Below the pieces are notes generated by a model. That model did no database searches. It was not told where the DNA came from and saw only the letters and a program-made list of their open reading frames with translations. Below are positions 6,049-7,454 of a stretch of 7,454 nt of DNA, piece by piece. Position numbers and translations under genes: made by a program. The first letter of the stretch is position 1. Each line of letters starts with the position of its first letter. The stretch comes from UMGS172 sp045637775 (GTDB lineage Bacteria; Bacillota; Clostridia; Oscillospirales; Acutalibacteraceae), in NCBI GenBank assembly GCA_045637775.1, contig JAZUAC010000006.1, positions 1-7,454 of the forward strand, read 5' to 3'.

Positions 6049-6685
6049 ATTTATCCAAAACAATTTAGGCTTGGTGCACTCGTGTTGTAAAAAGTTCAAG
6101 GGCAGAGGTATCGAATATGACGATTTGTTTCAGGCGGGCTGCATGGGTCTTATCAAGGCGGTCGAAGGTTTTGATGAGTCGAGAGGTTTGATGTTCTCAA
6201 CCTATGCAGTACCCGTTATCTTGGGTGAAATCAAGCGTATGTTCCGTGACGGTGGAAGTGTCAAGGTTGGACGCACTTTAAAAGAACTTTCTTTGAAGGT
6301 GACACGTGAAAATGAACGTTTGTCAAAAACCTTGGGCAGGGAACCTACCGTGAACGAGATTGCCGAATCGATGAACGTGAGCGCTGAAAGTGTCACTGAG
6401 GCATTGTGTGCCGCACAGCCTACAATGTCGCTAACCGTGGAAAACGAGAATGGAACGAGCGAGTTTGATATCGCGGTTGAAGGCGAGGATGAAAAGCTAT
6501 TGGAGCATATATCGCTAAAAGAGGTTTTGAAGACTTTGCCCGAAAACGACCGTCAACTGATAATCCTGCGGTATTATAAATCCAAAACGCAGACCGAAAC
6601 GGCTAAGGTTTTGGGAATGACCCAGGTTCAGGTCTCACGCAGGGAAAGGGTTATACTATCAAAAATGCGGCAGTTGTTGGCATAA
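6032..6685 (+). CDS. sigF: RNA polymerase sigma factor sigma-F (SpoIIAC)
   Basis: Forespore-specific sigma-70-family factor, controlled by the two genes before it. Region 2: EYDDLFQAGCMGLIKAVEGF (28-47) and FSTYAVPVILGEIKRMFRDG (55-74). Then VKVGRTLKELSLKV, characteristic of sigma-F; region 3 with LGREPTVNEIAESMNVS; region 4 with LPENDRQLIILRYY (169-182) and the helix-turn-helix around ETAKVLGMTQVQVSRRE (189-205). The 217 residues are about 35-40 fewer than B. subtilis sigma-F: the N-terminal helices before region 2 (VKELIKQSQNGD-like) are absent. An in-frame TAA at 6026-6028 rules out a longer start. The ATG overlaps spoIIAB by 17 nt with no strong Shine-Dalgarno, indicating coupled translation. 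The last nine codons, stop included, are duplicated with synonymous changes at 7361-7387, so this 3' end may have been supplied by an integrated element. Confidence 0.95.
   Translation: MTEKNEFIQNNLGLVHSCCKKFKGRGIEYDDLFQAGCMGLIKAVEGFDESRGLMFSTYAVPVILGEIKRMFRDGGSVKVGRTLKELSLKVTRENERLSKTLGREPTVNEIAESMNVSAESVTEALCAAQPTMSLTVENENGTSEFDIAVEGEDEKLLEHISLKEVLKTLPENDRQLIILRYYKSKTQTETAKVLGMTQVQVSRRERVILSKMRQLLA
6659..6685 (+). repeat. Left copy of a 27-nt direct repeat (attL-like), forming the sigF 3' end
   Basis: This is the coding sequence for SKMRQLLA plus stop. It matches 7361-7387 at 23 of 27 bases. The four differences (A/C, G/T, A/G, A/G) all fall on third codon positions, so both copies encode the same residues and a stop. 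Only one-sided similarity is lost upstream of this point. The arrangement fits an attachment site in a gene 3' end. Confidence 0.7.
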
Positions 6686-6726
6686 ATAAAAATCGTTCCT
6701 TTACCCAAGGAACGATTTTTATTTAT
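6682..6726. terminator. Bidirectional terminator between sigF and the XRE gene
   Basis: A perfect 20-bp stem, ATAAATAAAAATCGTTCCTT (6682-6701) with its exact complement at 6707-6726, and loop TACCC. The stem carries A-run and T-run on its two sides, so it works as an intrinsic terminator for sigF on + and for the XRE gene on minus. It begins within the last codons of sigF and includes the TAA. It lies inside the segment bounded by the 27-nt direct repeats, so the present sigF terminator appears to belong to the insert. Confidence 0.88.
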
Positions 6727-6729
6727 ATC

Positions 6730-6768
6730 ATATTTGTGACAACAAATATATCATACAACTTATTGTAT
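6730..6768. repeat. Two small A+T-rich hairpins downstream of the XRE gene
   Basis: ATATTTGT (6730-6737) / ACAAATAT (6742-6749) with loop GACA, and ATACAA (6753-6758) / TTGTAT (6763-6768) with loop CTTA. ATATCAT occurs three times here (6725-6731, 6748-6754, 6767-6773). They lie between the XRE stop and the shared terminator. No function is evident; they may add to 3'-end formation. Confidence 0.4.
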
Positions 6769-6769
6769 A

Positions 6770-6982
6770 TCATTTTTCATCGGTTCTGCCAACGAGGTAG
6801 TCCAATGAAACCTTATAGAAATCGGCTATCTTAATAAGAATTTCCAACTTTGGCTCGCGGGTCATCAGCTCATAGTTTTGATATGCTTTTTCGGTGATGT
6901 CGCAGTATATTGCGACCTGCTGTTGGGTCAAGCCTTTTTCTTTTCGACATTTCTTCAAGCGCTCTGACAATATTTTTCTCAT
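6770..6982 (-). CDS. XRE/Cro-type helix-turn-helix transcriptional regulator
   Basis: A 70-residue single-domain DNA-binding protein of the Cro/C1 (HTH_3) family. The sequence runs ILSERLKKCRKEKGLTQQQVA, then the turn and recognition helix IYCDITEKAYQNYE, then PKLEILIKIADFYKVSLDYLVGRTDEK. The ending SLDYLVGR is typical of short phage or element repressors in Firmicutes. A GTG at 6991 is in frame, but the ATG at 6982 is preferred because AGGTG (6994-6990 on minus) is then 6 nt away and would otherwise overlap the start. The gene is divergent from the small membrane-protein gene at 7072. The 89 nt between them hold both promoters and three ACAATTGT-like boxes, so it probably represses both genes. 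It ends at the bidirectional terminator shared with sigF. Its target is inferred, not shown. Confidence 0.9.
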   Translation of the reverse strand: MRKILSERLKKCRKEKGLTQQQVAIYCDITEKAYQNYELMTREPKLEILIKIADFYKVSLDYLVGRTDEK

Positions 6983-7003
6983 ACTTTTCACCTACAATTG
7001 TTC

Positions 7004-7032
7004 TTGACAAATCAAGTATAAGAAATTACAAT
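7004..7032 (+). promoter_or_regulatory. Strong sigma-A promoter for the small membrane-protein gene
   Basis: TTGACA (7004-7009), a 17-nt spacer and TACAAT (7027-7032): a perfect -35 and a one-mismatch -10. A start near 7039 leaves about a 32-nt leader before the ATG at 7072. The -10 is overlapped by the middle ACAATTGA box. Confidence 0.8.
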
Positions 7033-7034
7033 TG

Positions 7035-7040
7035 ATTATA
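7035..7040 (-). promoter_or_regulatory. -10 box of the XRE gene promoter
   Basis: Read on the minus strand, 7040-7035 is TATAAT, a perfect -10, giving a leader of about 45 nt before the ATG at 6982. The best -35 (CTTTCA, 16-nt spacer) is weak, suggesting a weaker or regulated promoter. It is only 2 bp from the + strand -10, so the two promoters should compete. Confidence 0.5.
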
Positions 7041-7071
7041 TACTAACAATTGTTCGTGAAAGGTAGCGTGT

Positions 7072-7355
7072 ATGTCGGAAATATGTTTTGAATGTTTAAA
7101 TGAGACATTGGGAGGGATTGAAGAACGAAAAAATACATTTGTTCTAAATGTCCGGATTTGTGTGAAAGTTGTGGCGAATACAAACCGATTGTTGTTGTAA
7201 AACGGGATGTGTTTTACTATATTAGAAAATTCAAGTTTATTATTTATCCGTTACTTATTGTTAGTTTGCCGCTGATTTTGTTATACGCCCTATTTATTCG
7301 TATGTATTGGAAAGTAAGACTAAAAAAAGAAAAACGCAAGGGTAGAAAAAGATAA
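7072..7355 (+). pseudogene. Small cysteine-rich (zinc-ribbon-like) membrane protein, frameshifted at an A-run
   Basis: The ATG at 7072 has AAAGG (7059-7063) 8 nt upstream and follows a strong promoter. Its frame starts MSEICFECLNETLGGIEER but ends at 7198-7200 after 42 residues. The frame one base back continues from the same A-run (7128-7133) as KYICSKCPDLCESCGEYKPIVVVK and stays open to TAA at 7353-7355. One extra A would give a 94-residue protein. It would have CxxC pairs at 5/8, 24/27 and 31/34, a hydrophobic segment FIIYPLLIVSLPLILLYALF (about 56-75), and a strongly basic tail (KKEKRKGRKR). The CESCGEYKPIVV region resembles a family of small proteins I recall from clostridial mobile elements; function unknown. 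The break may be a true mutation, a sequencing error in the homopolymer, or programmed -1 slippage (A-AAA-AAT). The downstream part alone could start at TTG 7158. Confidence 0.6.
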
Positions 7356-7360
7356 CACCC

Positions 7361-7387
7361 TCCAAAATGCGTCAGTTGTTGGCGTAG
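7361..7387 (+). repeat. Right copy of the 27-nt direct repeat (attR-like), displaced sigF 3' end
   Basis: Begins 5 nt after the stop of the membrane-protein gene. It spells TCC AAA ATG CGT CAG and so on to GCG TAG, i.e. SKMRQLLA and stop, in no open gene. It matches 6659-6685 at 23 of 27 bases with only third-position differences. It is best read as the original end of sigF, or as the other attachment half-site. Confidence 0.7.
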
Positions 7388-7390
7388 TAT

Positions 7391-7430
7391 AAGGCTTCGC
7401 CTCCCGCGGGACGGGAAACCCGTCCCCTAC
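7391..7430. repeat. G+C-rich palindromic intergenic repeat
   Basis: AGGC (7392-7395) / GCCT (7399-7402), the palindrome CCCGCGGG (7403-7410), and a perfect 8-bp hairpin GGGACGGG (7408-7415) / CCCGTCCC (7419-7426) with loop AAA, followed by CTACA. A further CAATT (7435-7439) / AATTG (7445-7449) pairing lies near the window end. It is unlike the A+T-rich segment to its left. I recall similar blocks as common between genes in gut Clostridia, but this window has only one copy. It could also serve as terminator for the pre-insertion sigF. Confidence 0.5.
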
Positions 7431-7454
7431 ATGTCAATTCGACAAATTGGAATT

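Larger units (their letters stand above)
6994..7053. promoter_or_regulatory. Three ACAATTGT palindromic boxes, candidate operators of the XRE regulator
   Basis: ACAATTGT occurs at 6994-7001 and 7046-7053, and ACAATTGA at 7028-7035. The first and third extend to a longer direct repeat (ACAATTGTTC, then T/G, TGA). Box 1 lies just upstream of the + strand -35, box 2 covers the + strand -10 and touches the minus-strand -10, and box 3 lies just after the expected + start. This placement is that of operators in a divergent, autoregulated switch. Confidence 0.6.
6684..7360. mobile_element. Putative 0.7-kb integrative element or remnant inserted at the sigF 3' end
   Basis: The A+T-rich segment lies between two copies of the sigF 3' end (6659-6685 and 7361-7387; period 702 nt). 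It carries the terminator, a minus-strand XRE regulator, an operator-like divergent promoter region and a frameshifted membrane-protein gene. Regulator plus small cysteine-rich membrane protein is a combination I associate with integrative elements and prophages of Clostridia. No recombinase gene is present, so it would be a deletion remnant or an element mobilised in trans (CIME-like). Exact ends within the 27-nt core cannot be set. Alternative: recombination with a divergent sigF copy. Confidence 0.55.

Noticed and set aside
6983..6991. A GTG start for the XRE regulator adding three residues
   Set aside because: The GTG overlaps the AGGTG that serves as Shine-Dalgarno for the ATG at 6982.
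7361..7387. The second SKMRQLLA-stop as the end of another sigma-factor gene
   Set aside because: Similarity stops abruptly at 7361; upstream is the unrelated membrane-protein frame, so only the 3' end is duplicated.
7438..7444. TTCGACA, a perfect Spo0A box on the minus strand
   Set aside because: It lies downstream of sigF inside a palindromic repeat and not near a promoter of the operon; a 7-base match is easily due to chance.

Overview
The window looks like chromosomal DNA of a spore-forming member of the Clostridia. The spoIIA (sigma-F) operon shows the sporulation lineage. The protein sequences and intergenic repeats resemble gut Oscillospirales/Ruminococcaceae, but that finer placement is from memory, not from a search. 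All large genes read on the + strand.

Layout: (1) 1-720 is the 3' end of a type IIA topoisomerase A subunit, followed by a hairpin. (2) 843-3589 is a self-contained valS unit: sigma-A-type promoter, valyl-tRNA synthetase, strong terminator, and no T-box. (3) 3609-3653 is a palindromic repeat directly upstream of folC (3667-4941), which has its own terminator at 4975-5010. (4) 5011-5280 is a non-coding block bounded by 23-nt near-perfect inverted repeats and flanked by TTA. It looks like a MITE wedged between the folC terminator and the Shine-Dalgarno of spoIIAA. (5) 5296-6685 is spoIIAA-spoIIAB-sigF, the partner-switching module that turns on sigma-F in the forespore. SpoIIAA (STAS antagonist) is phosphorylated by SpoIIAB, the kinase that otherwise holds sigma-F inactive. 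(6) 6659-7387 is a roughly 0.7-kb A+T-rich insert. The last nine codons of sigF, stop included, are present again at 7361-7387 with only third-position changes. Between the copies lie a strong bidirectional terminator, a minus-strand XRE/Cro-type regulator, a divergent promoter region with three ACAATTGT boxes, and a frameshifted gene for a small cysteine-rich membrane protein. (7) 7388-7454 is a G+C-rich palindromic intergenic repeat.

The two observations most worth following are the sigF 3'-end duplication and the inverted-repeat element in front of spoIIAA. The duplication is what a site-specific integrative element leaves when it replaces a gene's 3' end with its own synonymous copy; no integrase is visible, so this would be a remnant or a trans-mobilised mini-element. 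The element in front of spoIIAA fills the place where the promoter of the sporulation operon would be expected. Thus two independent insertions appear to bracket one master sporulation operon.
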